Origin: Dactylonectria macrodidyma
Lineage: Eukaryota; Ascomycota; Sordariomycetes; Hypocreales; Nectriaceae
DNA length: 64,000 bases
Reading direction: 5' to 3'
NCBI GenBank assembly: GCA_020744425.1
Contig: JAGMUV010000001.1
Span: 6,014,001-6,078,000 of the forward strand
Below are positions 1-12,149 of this stretch, in pieces. How positions within the stretch are numbered: position 1 is the first letter of the stretch; each line of letters begins with the position of its first letter. Under the pieces are notes generated by a model. The model worked only from the letters and a program-made list of their open reading frames with translations. It was not told where the DNA came from and ran no database searches. Both the position numbers and the translations under genes were made by a program.

Positions 1-161
1 GTTCTGTCTTTGCCGTCTGGGAATTGAGCGGCGAGCTTCGCACCCAGGTTATTAAGGGGTACATCAGGGCGCTGAACGACATCTACATTGGGGCTGTGCC
101 AATCGCTGGCCTCATCATTGCATGTGGCCTGCTGATCCGAAACCGTAGTTTGTCTGGTTAA
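1..161 (+). CDS. C-terminal end of an MFS drug-efflux type transporter (partial)
   Basis: Only the last 53 codons are inside the window; the frame is open from base 3 to the TAA at 159-161 and the gene begins upstream. The piece shows a short loop rich in charged residues, then a hydrophobic last membrane helix (about 20 residues including GLIIACGLLI) and a short basic tail. A final loop with an Ala-Leu-Asn-Asp-Ile-Tyr pattern followed by a last helix is typical of the 14-helix DHA2/TRI12-like drug:proton antiporters of fungi. That family call rests on this short stretch and could be wrong in detail; an integral membrane carrier is the safer statement. Confidence 0.6.
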   Translation, partial: SVFAVWELSGELRTQVIKGYIRALNDIYIGAVPIAGLIIACGLLIRNRSLSG

Positions 162-1670
162 AGGAGGATTTGGGCTAATGGGTGGCTCCCATTGGCTTTC
201 ATGAACGAGTAGAAACTCGAAGTCTGGGATTCAGGATATGTCAAGGACAGATTGTAACTACATTCTAGTATAGCAACAACAGTTGTACACATCTTCAAGT
301 ACACTCATCCTAGCTCGATGCCTATCCATCCCATGAAGTCGGGCAGGAATGTTCATTCCATAGGCGTTTCGGAAATGACTATCGGTGTACTCGCAGTGTG
401 CAAGAGATTATTGACCGTACCGTCCCACATAGTCTCTCCCTCTTCCTTGCACAGTACTCTCCTCCACCAAATTATTGCCCAAATCATTGCGCGGAACAAT
501 AGCGTGAGAGCGAACGATGTCCAGAATATTATAAACCAGAGCAATCATTACACGACGCGCGCCCATAGGGGAGGCATTGTTTTGTGCACAAAACACCCGA
601 TAACTTGACTGATTAATGTGTAGGTGCAGCCTAGAGTGTTCCGCAATGCATCCCATCGAGTCTGGCCATGTCCAAGGTCAAAGTCATTGCGGTAGTCAGT
701 TGAGCCCGCTGTAATAGTCGTCATGTCGAAAAGGAGAGCACCAGTTCCGTAAATGATCTGTGGTAGCGCCAGTGTGTGTATGGTGAGAGTCTCAGGACTG
801 GTGTTTTTACTGAAAATGTAACTGTTTGATAGTGAATGTGGCTGGGAAGGATTGTTGAGCATTTATGGCTGAGGGGAGGTTTAGTGAAGTCAAGGCATTT
901 TAGTGCGTGGGCCACAGAACTCTTTTATGGCTGAAACAAAAGGGAGAGGTGAGTTATGCCTGTAACTGTTCCGCGGGATATTCTGACTGGCGCCAAATGA
1001 CTGGAATGTAGACGTAGCAGTTCATAAAACGAGTCAGGCATGTTTAGGCTCTTAGCAGCTTCAATTCAGCCGCGGAATGTTGCTTCAACAACGCACTCAA
1101 GCCCTCGTGGACCAAAAAGATGTGGCCTGGGGAATTGTCTTCCGCCAAGTAGTTTTGTATGCTCACATGATTTCGCTTTGAACAAATATCTGCCTAGGAT
1201 TGGAGTTATTCAGCAAAATATTACGCTTGTGACACAGTTGCTGCAAATTCGCCTCAGAGGTGGGCGACGTTCTAAAAGAGTGGAATGGCGAAAAAAAAAG
1301 AAAAAAAAAGAGGGAGACATCTTAGGTAATCTGGAATTATATGCGTGCATGCATCGTAGCTGAATAAAAGTCTCTTCATTTGAAGGCATGAGAAAGGAAT
1401 GCAGTCATGAACTACAATTGGTAGGTGTAGGGTAATCACTCACCCCGCCCGTCTTCTAACAACAACAGGCACAATGATGGGTGAGTCAGGCTAGAGCAGT
1501 GGGCTTTTACCTATTTAATGAACGTAGATGGTTTGTACAAATGCATGTGGTATTTGACTATAGATGACAATTATACAGTGAAGTCCATGTGAGGGTATGC
1601 TATGAATGTCCAGCTTTTCATCCAGCCCAATTGATCAGATCCACGGTCAAGGGGGTTTACTTTATTAGCT
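162..1670. other. Intergenic, no gene recognised
   Basis: About 1.5 kb without a convincing coding region. Short open frames on both strands (for example 318-608 plus and 548-862 minus) overlap each other and show no domain or codon pattern. An A-rich stretch with two runs of A lies near 1291-1310. The part nearest 1671 is the 3' flank of the minus-strand secreted protein gene. Confidence 0.6.
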
Positions 1671-3006
1671 CTACAGGTTGTTTGCGGCCCTGCATGCAGC
1701 GACCTGTGTCTCGCATTGGCCAACTCCACCGGCAAGCTGACCCGAGTTCGCAGCGTTTGCGCATGCGTTGTGCTGAATGTCGCAAGATCGTCCAATGGCA
1801 GCGCCAGAGCCGACGAAGGTGTTGCCGTTGACGGAGAAGGGCCGGTCGCCAGTGGAAGAGACAACAGGAGGAGCAGCACCACCGAGAGTGCCAGTGAACT
1901 GCTGGACGTTTGTGCCACTGGCGGCAGCAGAAGTTTGTGCGGCAGCGGCAGCAGTAGAGGTTGCGACAACGGCAGCGGCAGAAGTAGCAACAGCAACAGC
2001 CGTTGAAGGAGGAACAGCAATGCACTCTGCTACCGAGGTGGCTACAGCTGCTGCAGAAGTGACCGCAGCTGCGGCAGAGGTTGCCTGGGCGGCGTCTGTA
2101 GCATCGGCTGCTCCTCCGGCGCCGGCAGCACCGTTGACAATGGTGGCCAGATCAACGCTTCCTGTCACAGAAGCAACATCGAAATTGGCCAAGGTAACAA
2201 GATCCGTTGCGAAGATTCCGCCGGTACCCGTGAACGTCTGAGCGACATCGGCAACTGCAGCTGAGATTTCAGCCTCTGAAGCATCGAGGACAAGGAGGTT
2301 CTGCGAAAAGATGCAACCCAGGTCAGGCTCCTCATCGTCACAACTGTTGCCCTTTCCAGTGTTGTCGTTGGCCTGTTGTGAGTTAGCATACTGTGTGAAG
2401 GGAAAGGATGGAAGGGATGCGTACATCGCCAGGAGCGAAAGTGCCACTCAGAAGAGCCAGGTTAGGATCGGCGCCAATACCAGCAAGCTGCTTGGCTAGC
2501 TCGAGAGTAATCGCCTTGTTGAGAGCACCTGCATTTTCCGATGCAGGGTCCTGATGCTGAGTCAAAGCCGCAATCTCAGCGTTCACAGCCGTCTCAGTGC
2601 AGAGGACACTAGCAACACCAACGCCGCCAGTGTTCCTCTCAATGGCCTGGAAGAGGAGGGCTCCAGCCATGCCCCGAAGGTCTCCGGCAGCCTTGGCATT
2701 GGTGAAGGCCTGATCAGCAGTTTCTTGCTTCAGGCAGTCGAGGTTCGTCACGCTGCCCGCTCCATCAGCTGCCGCAGCATTGCCCAAGAGGCCGAAGACG
2801 ACATCAACGATGCCCTTGGGGTTGTCAAGGTTGAGGAATTCGCGAGTGATGGTGAGGACAAAGTCGTGGGAGTGTTCCTGGGGAACCTCGCGCTTCTGGA
2901 GGCGGGCGGCTCGTCTATATCGGGCAGAGTGGTAGTGATCGTGGATGGGCGACGCGATGGACAGACCCAAAAGGACTTGGAGAACGGCAACCGAGTGGAA
3001 TCTCAT
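1671..3006 (-). CDS. Secreted Ala-rich cell-surface type protein
   Basis: Two exons on the minus strand, complement(join(1671..2372,2425..3006)), give 427 residues; the 52-nt intron has a GTACGC donor, a GCTAAC branch site and a CACAACAG acceptor. The start at 3006 places a hydrophobic signal peptide at residues 1-19, followed by a Lys-Arg at residues 38-39 that would suit Kex2 processing. The middle (about 45-235) is a soluble region. The next 100 residues are an Ala/Thr/Ser/Val-rich low-complexity segment. The C-terminal 35 residues hold four cysteines in a CDIQHNAC...CETQVAAC pattern. I recognise this layout from uncharacterised secreted or wall-associated fungal proteins but know no function for it. 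It is probably secreted; a structural wall role is inference. Confidence 0.85.
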
Positions 3007-4089
3007 GTTGAAAGATGGAGGGGTATCTTTATGGAAAGTTTCGTTCAAGAAGTTAAAGGCACCGACCGAGCAGTACCGAGAATTAAGGATAGTTGGTAAG
3101 GAATAAAACAGTCCAAAGACAGAAGTGAATGAATGGAAAGCTTGTGAAGCCTGAAAGAAATGGGAACCAGCCAGCAAAGTGAAAGATGAAGTGATGAAGA
3201 AACTGATGGATTAACAACAAGTGAAGAAGGTTTTACTGGTGTTATATACCCGCCGCTCGACAGCTGCCATCCCATCACTAGGGCACATCCTGCGGTTTCG
3301 ACAGGGCATCATACAAGTCAAACAAGTCAAACAAGGCGACGAGCCGATTTCCCGGTAGAAGCGAGTAATGCTTGGCGGAGAATTCCAGGAACAGAAGTCA
3401 TGTCCTTCCAAGGCGCGACCTGACACAGCGTGGCCGTCTCTTCGTCGCCAAGATAAGACGTTGTGATTGGATCAAGGCGAGTTGGCTGGTGTCGCTACAC
3501 AAAGCTGGATGTGTTGAGGCAGGGCTAGAGTCAAGCGCGGCAACGTGAGGCGGTAGATCATACAGCTCGCGCAAGAGGTATTGGCGAGCTGAGTTTGAGA
3601 GTTTGAGCAGGGGGGGTTGAAATGGCTGCTGCTAATCGAGGTGTTGTCGCAGCATGTTAGATTGGGTTAGTGTCAGGGGGTTATTCGTGTTGGATATTCC
3701 GACTGTCGGCACGGCTGGGGCCGAAACTGTCTGGACGGCTCAGACAGGATGAATTGTCGCAACCCCTTCCCACAAGCGAATTTCACTTGTAAGGGAAGCC
3801 ATGTCTCGGTTACTGTGTAAAAGCTCGAGGGTCACGATGCCCAGCATGGTGTTTATGGACCGATGGGTGACGACGGTTGACAACGGATGAAGAAGAAGCC
3901 GAGATAATCCTAGCTTTTTCGCTTCGGTACGTACCCACTCTTCCAATCGCTAATCAGCCGGACTAACAGACGGGCCGCCCCTGAAGGCAACTGATTACAA
4001 GGGTCACTTGGCAAGCCCTATTGTTACACCAATCAAGAAAATGAACACCACAAGCTGCCCTCATAAGATGACTAGCTGCCGAAGCTGGT
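3007..4089. other. Intergenic: upstream of the secreted protein and of the 5S genes
   Basis: The 3007-3250 part is the 5' flank of the minus-strand secreted protein gene. The rest shows no open frame of credible length or composition and no recognisable repeat, and it runs up to the first 5S rRNA gene. Confidence 0.55.
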
Positions 4090-4208
4090 ACATACGACCA
4101 TAGCTCTTAGAAAATACGGGATCCCGTCCGCTCTCCCTTAGTCAAGCTGAGAAGCGGTGGATTAGTACTCGGGTCGGTGACGACCGGGGAATCCCCACTG
4201 TTGTATGT
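4090..4208 (+). rRNA. 5S ribosomal RNA gene, copy 1
   Basis: A 119-nt block starts ACATACGACCATA and ends CTGTTGTATGT, the two ends pairing as helix I of fungal 5S rRNA. The conserved GGGATCCCGTCCGCTCTCCC block and the GGGTCGGTGACGACC block (internal promoter box C region) are in the expected order and spacing. Helix II/III sequence differs from the usual fungal form but still pairs: GCTCTTAG against CTGAGAAGC with one bulged A. A run of six T follows at once as a pol III stop. Fungal 5S genes are dispersed, transcribed by RNA polymerase III with TFIIIA, and feed the 60S subunit. It could be a minor paralogue class rather than the main one. Confidence 0.9.
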
Positions 4209-4213
4209 TTTTT
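4208..4213 (+). terminator. Pol III oligo-T stop of 5S copy 1
   Basis: Six consecutive T begin at the 3' end of the 5S gene, the usual RNA polymerase III termination signal. Confidence 0.75.
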
Positions 4214-4271
4214 GGTGTTTTGCCAATCTTAAGTGGACGAAGATAAAAACCGACCCATCACCATAACCGTC

Positions 4272-4390
4272 ACATACGACCATAGCTCTTAGAAAATACG
4301 GGATCCCGTCCGCTCTCCCTTAGTCAAGCTGAGAAGCGGCGAATTAGTACTCGGGTCGGTGACGACCGGGGAATCCTCGCTGTTGTATGT
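4272..4390 (+). rRNA. 5S ribosomal RNA gene, copy 2
   Basis: A second 119-nt copy begins 182 bp after the start of the first and in the same orientation. By eye it differs from copy 1 at only a few positions: the GTGG/CGAA change after GAAGCGG, and CC to TC and A to G near the 3' end. All conserved blocks and the altered but paired helix II/III are kept. Because both copies share the same unusual helix they are a recent local duplication of one 5S variant. Five T follow a few bases downstream. Confidence 0.9.
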
Positions 4391-4394
4391 CTTC

Positions 4395-4399
4395 TTTTT
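4395..4399 (+). terminator. Pol III oligo-T stop of 5S copy 2
   Basis: Five T four bases downstream of 5S copy 2, consistent with a pol III stop. Confidence 0.6.
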
Positions 4400-4691
4400 G
4401 CTGGCATTCGCTTTTTTGTGCCTCACATCTCGTGGTGTTTTGACCAAATTTGTGATGCCCCACCGCCTCGGTAATTGAGTTTTGGACCAGACAAACTCGT
4501 AGCTGACTCACCTCTGATAACGACTACGGATTGGTCACCTTGGCCGCAAGCCTCTGGCCCATTTTTAGCCCAGAACAGCAGGTCGATTTCTAATCGCGCA
4601 GGCAGATAAAACACACACATACGAGGGAGGCTGAGGACACACCAATTGTTTCCCCTCAACATCCTTCAGCTCCACTGCTACTGTCCTTGGC

Positions 4692-6703
4692 ATGGCTTTG
4701 ACTAAACTAGTTCTGAGCGGCCTGCTCGGCCTCGCAGCTGCTCAATTCCCACCCAAGCCCGAGAGCGTCACCACTGTCAAATCCAAGCTCCATGAGAACG
4801 TCACCATTTCCTTCAAGGAAGTAAGTAAACACCTGGCGTCGACTCCAACCGCCGTTTTCTAATGAGATAGCCTGGCCTTTGTGAGACCACGCCGGGTGTG
4901 AAGTCCTATTCTGGTTACGTTCATCTTCCTGCTGGGTTCCTAAACGATGAGCACGGCGATGCGCAGGACTATCCAATCAATACGTATGTCGTATCTGCTA
5001 CAGACGTGACCAGACGCTGACCGGTCCAGTTTCTTCTGGTTTTTTGAATCAAGAAAAGACCCTCACAATGCGCCTTTGGCAATCTGGTTGAACGGTGGCC
5101 CAGGTGGCTCGTCTATCATGGGCTTGCTAGATGAAAATGGCCCTTGCTTTGTGGAAGCAGATTCCAAGTCGACGCGATTGAACCCATGGAGTTGGAACAA
5201 CGAAGTCAACATGCTCTACCTGGACCAGCCAACCCAGGTCGGATTTTCTTACGACATCCCCACCAACTGCACAGTCAGGTTGAGCAGCGACGGAGCCGGT
5301 TTCACGACGACGCCGACAAACTTTGATGAAACACCCTTGCACCTCAACCTGACCACACGTGCCGGCACCTTTGGAAGCCAAAAGATAGACCAGACGGCAA
5401 ACACAACAGCCCAAGCTGCACACGTGTTGTGGCACTTTGCTCAGACATGGTTTACCGAATTCCCTCACTATAAGCCAAATGATGACAAAATCAGCGTTTG
5501 GGCGGAGAGTTACGGAGGTCATTATGGCCCAGGATTTGTCCAATTCTTTCAACAACAAAACGAGAAGATCACAAATGGAACCATTGACGATGATGATGCT
5601 CATTATCTGCACCTTGACACCCTTGGCATAGTCAATGGTTGGTTGGATATGGTCGTTCAGGGAGAGGCTTACATCTCATTCCCGTACAATAACGTATGTT
5701 CCAAAGAGTCTTCTATTTTGTGTCGTCACGCTAACTTGACCAGACTTACGGCATCGAAGTCTTCAATAAGTCGACCTACGATCAGTTAATGGATGATTGG
5801 AACCGTCCTAATGGCTGCAAGGACCAGACTCAAGCTTGTCGGGACAAGCTGAAGGGCCTCGACCCCAGTTTCATCCGCAAGAACTTCAACGAGATCTCGG
5901 ATGCGTGCGAAGCTGCCGAATGGTGCGGTTCCTACCCAATCATGATTTACAACAACTTGTCCCAGGCTTGGTTAGACATCGGACACCCATCCAAGGACCC
6001 GTTTCCTCCGCCACACCACCACGGTTGGCTTACTCAAGAGAGCGTGCTGGCTGCGCTTGGAGTTCCAGTCAACTACACGTGGTATTCAACCGCCGTTTCC
6101 CAGAGTTTTGACATGACCCATGATCTTATTCTTGGTGGCTTCCTGGAGGCGACTGCGTACCTGCTTGATAGTGGCATAAAAGTTCACATGATGTATGGTG
6201 ATCGCGATTACGCTTGCAACTGGGTCGGCGGTGAGGCGGCCAGTCTCGCTATCCCGTACTCACAAGCCAAACACTTTGCCAATGCCGGATACGCCCCGCT
6301 TTTGACGGACGATGGCGAGAGTGGAAGAACACGTCAGTTTGGAAACTTCAGCTTCACGCGTGTCTACCAGGCTGGCCATGAGGTGCCCTCGTACCAACCA
6401 GCTGCCGCCTACGACATATTCATGCGTGCCACATTCAACCGTGACATTGCCACCGGACTAGAATCCGTTACCGATGAACTATCCACAACGGGGCCCAAGG
6501 ATACCTGGCATATTAAGAATACCCCGCCTGATTTCCCGAAGTCGAGATGCTATATCTTGAGGCCGGACATGTGCTTGCCGGAAGTTTGGGCAAAGGTAGA
6601 ATCTGGGGAGGCGGTTATCAAGGACTTTTACGTGGTTGAGGATGAAGAAGTTGTGGACGATTCACAATTAGGGGACTCTGAATTGGAAATTGGCGAACTA
6701 TAA
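4692..6703 (+). CDS. Secreted serine carboxypeptidase (peptidase family S10)
   Basis: Four exons, join(4692..4820,4871..4983,5030..5693,5744..6703), encode 621 residues. A signal peptide covers residues 1-18 (hydrophobic, ending AAAQ). The S10 fold shows [10 protein letters not shown] near residue 100, the nucleophile Ser241 in [10 protein letters not shown], the acid Asp457 in [10 protein letters not shown] and the base His513 in QAGHEVPSY, all in the canonical order. Such enzymes release C-terminal amino acids from peptides in the vacuole or outside the cell. The length exceeds the roughly 480-550 of typical members, and the C-terminus ends in an acidic tail without a transmembrane helix, so secretion is more likely than a Kex1-like Golgi location. 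Many NXT/NXS sites suggest glycosylation. All three introns are 46-50 nt with clean GT..AG ends. Confidence 0.95.
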
Positions 6704-8207
6704 GTGTAGGAGGCTGTGGTGGACGGGACGTGCAGAGAATTTGGACATCCATCTAGCATCAGAGCCAAGTATGGTATATGCTAGACACAAATTGAATAAA
6801 ATCGTGACTGTTCAAAGCACCGGACTTCTTTCGCAAGTCACCGGTCGATTGAGATATCGAAACAAGGGCATGCAGACCAGCGAAACACTAAGCCGACTCT
6901 GCGTTTCACTTACACAAAGCATGGCCAACCTTGTCGCAAAATTCTCCATTGAACCGACTCAATTGTTCATTTCCCATTGTATCCGAACAAGCACCATTGG
7001 ACAATACCTAAGCTTCGAATAAGGAAAGATTGTGTAATGTTGAACAAAGGTACCAGGCTTTAAATACAAGAATTGCTTGCTTTTTCCAACCCCTGGCCTT
7101 ATCATTCACAATGTTAGCCAGACATCTCTCCATAGAGCAGCGCATCGTCCTTCTCTCTCGCTACAGTATTGCAATGCTGCTCATTCGGCATGAGCTCAGT
7201 ACTCAAAGCACACGACCGGCAGCAGTACGCTCGCTATCACGGTTGCTACCAAGCATCGCCTCAACACCCTGTTTCGCCTCTGAATTGGCCCAACAACACA
7301 GCGCCAGAGTGGAATGATGTTTATAAAGCACACCGTGATAGCCGGGGATCTTGCAGTGGGGTGTTTAGCAGAATTTTCAGTCACAGAGCAGTTGCTTGCT
7401 GGCTGAAGTCTGGCATTGTTCTTGGCTTGCTTTTCCATGTCACATTGGGGGCAATTGTCCGAGGGGTTCGCGCTGTCTATCGTATGGTAATAGAACATGG
7501 CCTTGGAACCATATTTTCTCGTTTGTTTCAGAGTTGCCTTGGTTCCTGTTGCGGTTCGGGAGGCTACGTGGGGTAATCAGTTGCAGGCGTTTGCGGCGGT
7601 CCATTCGTGGCAAGACTGCAGACTCCATGTGCTAACCTAGTAAGACGCACCAAAATTAGCCAATATACATTCTATTAAAGAAGGAGAATGATGTCAAACT
7701 AGTGTCATTTGGATGTTAGACAGAGAGCTCCCAAGCGGATGCGTGGGTACAGCTGGATCTGCTTGCAACACCACCTGCAAGTACTGACGTATCCTCATTT
7801 AATTAGCCCATGTGCTTCTGGTTGAACTACACCCGCAAGTGAGATTATTACTAACCCAGGTAAAGCTAGCTTTATCTTCACCATGGTCAGCTCTTGTATT
7901 AACAAACTCCGCTGAGGCTGCGCTGCGGGCGTAGCGCCTGAGTGCCACCAGCGACAGGTTTCAACCCGCGCGCTGTCCTTGACGGGCGGAAACTCCTATG
8001 ATTGGCTGCATTCACGGAAGGCCACTCACCGACTGCGTGTGCTCGGAGACAACATCATTCCGAGAGCCCGCTGTCAATCACTTATAAGATCATGTCAACA
8101 CGGACAGATGCCTTCTCTAGAATGCAAAAGACAATCAATTCGCCGAAGATACGAATCCGCTTCATCTTTTCACTCGCCCAACTTGTCATTGCTCGACGCA
8201 TTTCACA
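6704..8207. other. Intergenic, only weak short frames
   Basis: No supported gene. A 135-codon frame at 7169-7576 (plus) contains one possible hydrophobic stretch but overlaps another frame (7030-7317), lacks any recognisable motif and has no clear splice context. I treat it as chance. The last few hundred bases are the promoter side of the NmrA-like gene. Confidence 0.5.
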
Positions 8208-9330
8208 ATGCCTACTGTAGCTGTTGCTGGCGGCACTGGCCACATTGGCCGGGCATTGGTTGAGGCTATTCAAGGCGCTGGTAAGCACAAGGTGCTTATT
8301 CTGTCTAGGCAGGTACGGTGTATTCCATGTCTCATTTCCCTACTGGCTGAACTAATCATTCTGGTGGTTCGCAGCCAAACCCCGAGTTGGAGGGTGAACT
8401 TGGAGCCCCCATCATAGTAGTGGACTACTCCAACGTTGAGGACTTGGCAAAGATCCTAGAGCATAATGATGTTCATACCGTTGTCTCGGCGCTGAATATG
8501 ATGCCGATCCCTGGCGGCCCAGCACCCAGTGAGATACCTTTGATTCGGGCAGCGAATGCATCCAAAGTCACCAAAAGAATCGTTTCAAGCGACTGGGGAT
8601 TCCCCCATACTCCAGAGTAGGTCTATTTCAGGTGGGAAACAAGGACAAAATGAATGACACGACTTCACAGAAATGCTGCGGGTTTGTCAAGTGTTGGGCC
8701 CAAGCTCGAGGCCCAAGCAGTGCTGAAGACCACCGAGAATATAGTCTCAACCGTGGTGCAGAATGGCTACTTCATGGACTACTGGGGCGTCCCTGTGGTC
8801 AAGTCTTATATGCAGCCCAGTACCTCCGTTCTCGATATTCCCAACGCCGCTGCTGGCATCCCTGGGACTGGAAACGAGCCCATCATCTTCAGTCATACGA
8901 CTGATGTCGCCAAATTCGTTGCTGCTCTTCTTGACTCAGATGAGTGGGATCCTGTGAGCTACGTTGTGGGTGACAAGTTGACTTGGAACGAGTTCCTTAG
9001 GCTCGCTGAGGAAGTGAGGGGTATGCACATCGACCAGCTGATGTCTAAAGAATACCACTAACATTTCGTTAAACAGGTGTGAAATTCGAGGTTGCCTATG
9101 ATAGCATCGAGAAGTTGAGGAACGGTGAAATTACCGAGCTGCCCGGCCAAGTCGCAATCTATCCCTTCTACCCAAAGGAAGCCTTGCAGAAAGTGCTTGC
9201 AGGCATCGAGTGTTTCATGGCGGAAGGTGCCTTCGACTACAAAACGCCTACGACACTGAACGAGAAGTTCCCAGAGATCAGGCCTCTGAAGGTGAAGGAC
9301 ATGTTACAGAAGGCTTGGTCGAAGGCTTAG
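8208..9330 (+). CDS. NmrA-like / isoflavone-reductase-like NAD(P)-binding protein
   Basis: Four exons, join(8208..8312,8375..8616,8671..9020,9077..9330), give 316 residues. The start at 8208 puts the dinucleotide-binding loop GGTGHIG at residues 8-14, directly after the first beta strand, as in the atypical short-chain reductases of the NmrA/isoflavone reductase group. The later part includes a segment like SDWGFPHTPE and a C-terminal region that resembles the substrate side of these proteins. There is no Tyr-x-x-x-Lys catalytic pair, which is normal for NmrA-like members. These act as redox sensors or as small-molecule reductases; sequence alone does not tell which. Introns are 54-62 nt and keep the phase. 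Its neighbours (peptidase upstream, FAD oxidase downstream) do not form an obvious pathway. Confidence 0.9.
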
Positions 9331-10296
9331 GGTGGACCAACCATGTTTGGATATCTTACTGTCTTATGAAGATTTACTTCACGAAATTGGAAACATGGTG
9401 CTCAATCTATCGCAAATTAGACCTTCAAGAATAGCCATGCCTAAAATACCATCCGATAGCCGATAAAAAGAATGCATGATGGGAAACGGCCATTTGATGC
9501 TACCAATGAGATATCCTTCTGAGAAACAGTATCTGCACCAGTACAAGCCTCTCCAGAAAGTGAGATGACTGTCTCGTATTTTGAGTTCCGCCTGCTGTTA
9601 GTGATGCTTGCAATTACTGTTGGATTGGCCCTCCGTGTGGCACTATAAGGCCTGAATTTGCCCAAACCTCTGATACACCGATATTCCGGCGTTAGTAAAT
9701 AACTTGGACACCCCTCTCGAGAGAACAGGGGGCTGGGAACATCCTCCTACGTATTAGATAAGTACAACAACAGATCCAGAATATACACTTGATTGAACAA
9801 TGATCCCTGGATTGAATGTGGCTACGCCTTGGACCGTGGTTCATTGGCCAACAAGCGGAGGCGCCAAGCAACAATGTGACTCAATCGACTTACGAGAAAT
9901 CTCTTAAAAGTTTAATAAAGCGGTTATCGCAAATGAATACCCGAAACATCCGGCGTATAATTAGCTAGGTTCTCCTCAATCCAACGCTCATGGCAGCGCT
10001 GGCGTCTGCTCAATGCGCCTACAGTGCGCTTTCTTTCTGCCAATGAGAATCTGTCCTGTACGATGTACATAAAGAAACCCTGCTCTGTGGATCGACGCAA
10101 ATGACAGAAAACAAGGTTATGTAGTAGAACCATTTCTTGGCGCGATGAGTGTAATTGTTGATCTCTGAGGCTGTGCCAGTATTTGAAGCCCACGGACTCT
10201 GTGATTGAATACATAAATCATGCCTTTCTCCTCACATCATTCATCATCGCTCATGTTTATCAACCTTTCGAGTCTTTTTTTGGGTATTTCTTCAAA
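9331..10296. other. Intergenic, 3' flank of NmrA-like gene and promoter of the FAD oxidase
   Basis: No coding frame with support. The sequence is somewhat AT-richer than the flanking genes. An upstream in-frame ATG of the next gene exists at 10183, but starting there would hide its signal peptide behind 38 extra residues, so I do not use it. Confidence 0.5.
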
Positions 10297-12149
10297 ATGA
10301 GGGCAAAAGTTCTGCTTCATTTGATCGCATACCTGCCGGCCCTGACTTTCGGTGACACCTCATCTACTACAGCACCTATAGGATGCCGCAAGTTGAGTAC
10401 GGATCGCGACTGGCCAACTCCTGAGGTCTGGGAAGCTGCTATCCCGGGTGTGATCCGTCAGAATGGCAGCGATGTTCATGGGGGTCTCCCAAATTACCGC
10501 ATACGAGCCCAGAGTGCTTCTGATGTTCAGGCAGCTGTGCGGTTCGCCTCGAAGCACAACATTCGCCTTTCTGTCATCACCACAGGTCACGATCAACTGG
10601 GTCGAAGCGACGCGGGATCTGGACTTATTATTGACCTGTCTTTGATGAACAAAGTCAATGTTCTCGAGTCGTTTTCCCCAACCAAGAAAGGTGCTGCTAG
10701 CCCTGGTTGCACCATTCAAGCGCCAAATGTGATTGCACCAAAGGACGGAGTTCAGGCTGCTGTTACCTTTCATCCTGGTGTAACTGGCCTTGCTCTCAAC
10801 TATGCAGTCGCTCCATCAGGACTTTTTACCACGAGTGGAGCAGCCGGTATGAATATCTGATGTGCTGACCGCTTTACTTGAGAACTAACGTCATCGCAGC
10901 TGGGGTTGCCGTTGCCGGAGGATGGGGCCAAAACGGTGGCTACGGTCCAATGACTGCCCAGTACGGTCTCGGGGTTGACCAATGGCTTGAAGCAAAGATT
11001 GTCACCCCAGATGGCAAGCTTAGAGTGGCAAACAGCGTGTCTAATCAAGATCTCTTCTGGGCCATTCGGGGAGGTGGCGGAGGAACATTTGGCGTTGTTG
11101 TCGAAGCTACCTGGAAGGCACATGTCGCCGTTCCCATGACTGGGTACAATTGGTACATCAACTCGACAATCACAGGTCCAGATGCGTTGGACCCCGAGAC
11201 TGGTAGAACACCAATCAGTGACGCGATGCAATACCTCTTGGGGGAGTTGTCTAGTCTACAGGAACGGGGCGTAAGCGCTTTCATTTACGTCGACATCAGC
11301 CACGTTAGGTGCTACGCCGTCCACCCTGGCAATGCCTCTGGAATATCCGAGGCAAATGCAGTCTGGGGGCCAATTCTCACTAAGATGCAGTCCTTCCCAA
11401 ACATCCGGCCATTTCAAACCAAGCCATACAACTTCGACAATTACAAAGACTTCTTCGTCACAACATACGGACCTCCAGCTCTCGAGACAGGTCCAAAGCC
11501 CCAACCCAGAAACCACGGAATATATCCATATGATAGCCGCCTCCTGGCTCCTGAGCATCTTCGTGACCCAGACATTATGAACGCATTGGGAGGAGCTGAG
11601 GGAACTTATGGAGTGCTTGTGACTGCGCCGGGCCAATCGCAAGGCTCCGGCGAGGACACCTCGGCAAATCCGGGGTGGAGAAGAGCGGTAGTCCATCTTG
11701 TTGCTGGTCCAGACGCCACCGGACTCCGGAAGCTGGCTCCAGACATGGGAGCTTATATCAATGAGGTGTGTTTAGATCTTGGACTCTGCTGTGACTATGT
11801 TAGACTAACACGCCATCTACAGGCAAGCCTCAATGAGGAGAACTGGACGCAGTCTTTTTGGGGTACTAACTACCCCAGGCTTTCGGCGATCAAGTCGAAA
11901 TACGACCCAGGGATGCTGTTTTGGCAAACTCCTGGAATCAATGCTCACTACATGCAATCCATTGGTGGACGAGCATGCCTGGTTTTCCCTCCCCCATTAA
12001 CTCCCTCGGCAGTTCCACCTACAAGCGATCGAGTGGCTCCAGCAGATCCAGCAGCAGACGCCCAATTCCTCTTCGGTTCACTGGAGTTGATTGGGGTAGA
12101 GTTCCCGGCTCCAGGTACCCAGATTGGGTTGCAGTCTGAATCAGCATAG
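10297..12149 (+). CDS. Secreted FAD-linked oxidase (BBE-like, VAO/PCMH fold)
   Basis: Three exons, join(10297..10846,10900..11765,11823..12149), give 580 residues. I chose the ATG at 10297 because it exposes a signal peptide (residues 1-18). The FAD-binding-4 domain follows, with His98 in TTGHDQLGR, the residue to which flavin is usually covalently bound, and the glycine-rich stretch around VAVAGGWGQNGGYG. The C-terminus has the berberine-bridge-enzyme type motif NYPRLSAIKSKYDP. Members oxidise alcohols, sugars or alkaloid-like substrates with O2, giving H2O2; the substrate here is not predictable. The second intron (57 nt) happens to be open in frame, but its GTGTGT donor, CTAAC branch and ACAG acceptor, plus homologous continuity of YINE|ASLNE, favour splicing. 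Such oxidases often sit in metabolite clusters, but no backbone enzyme is nearby. Confidence 0.93.

Noticed and set aside
7030..7576. Two overlapping plus-strand frames of 95 and 135 codons
   Set aside because: They overlap in different phases, show no motif, no splice context and no coding-like composition.
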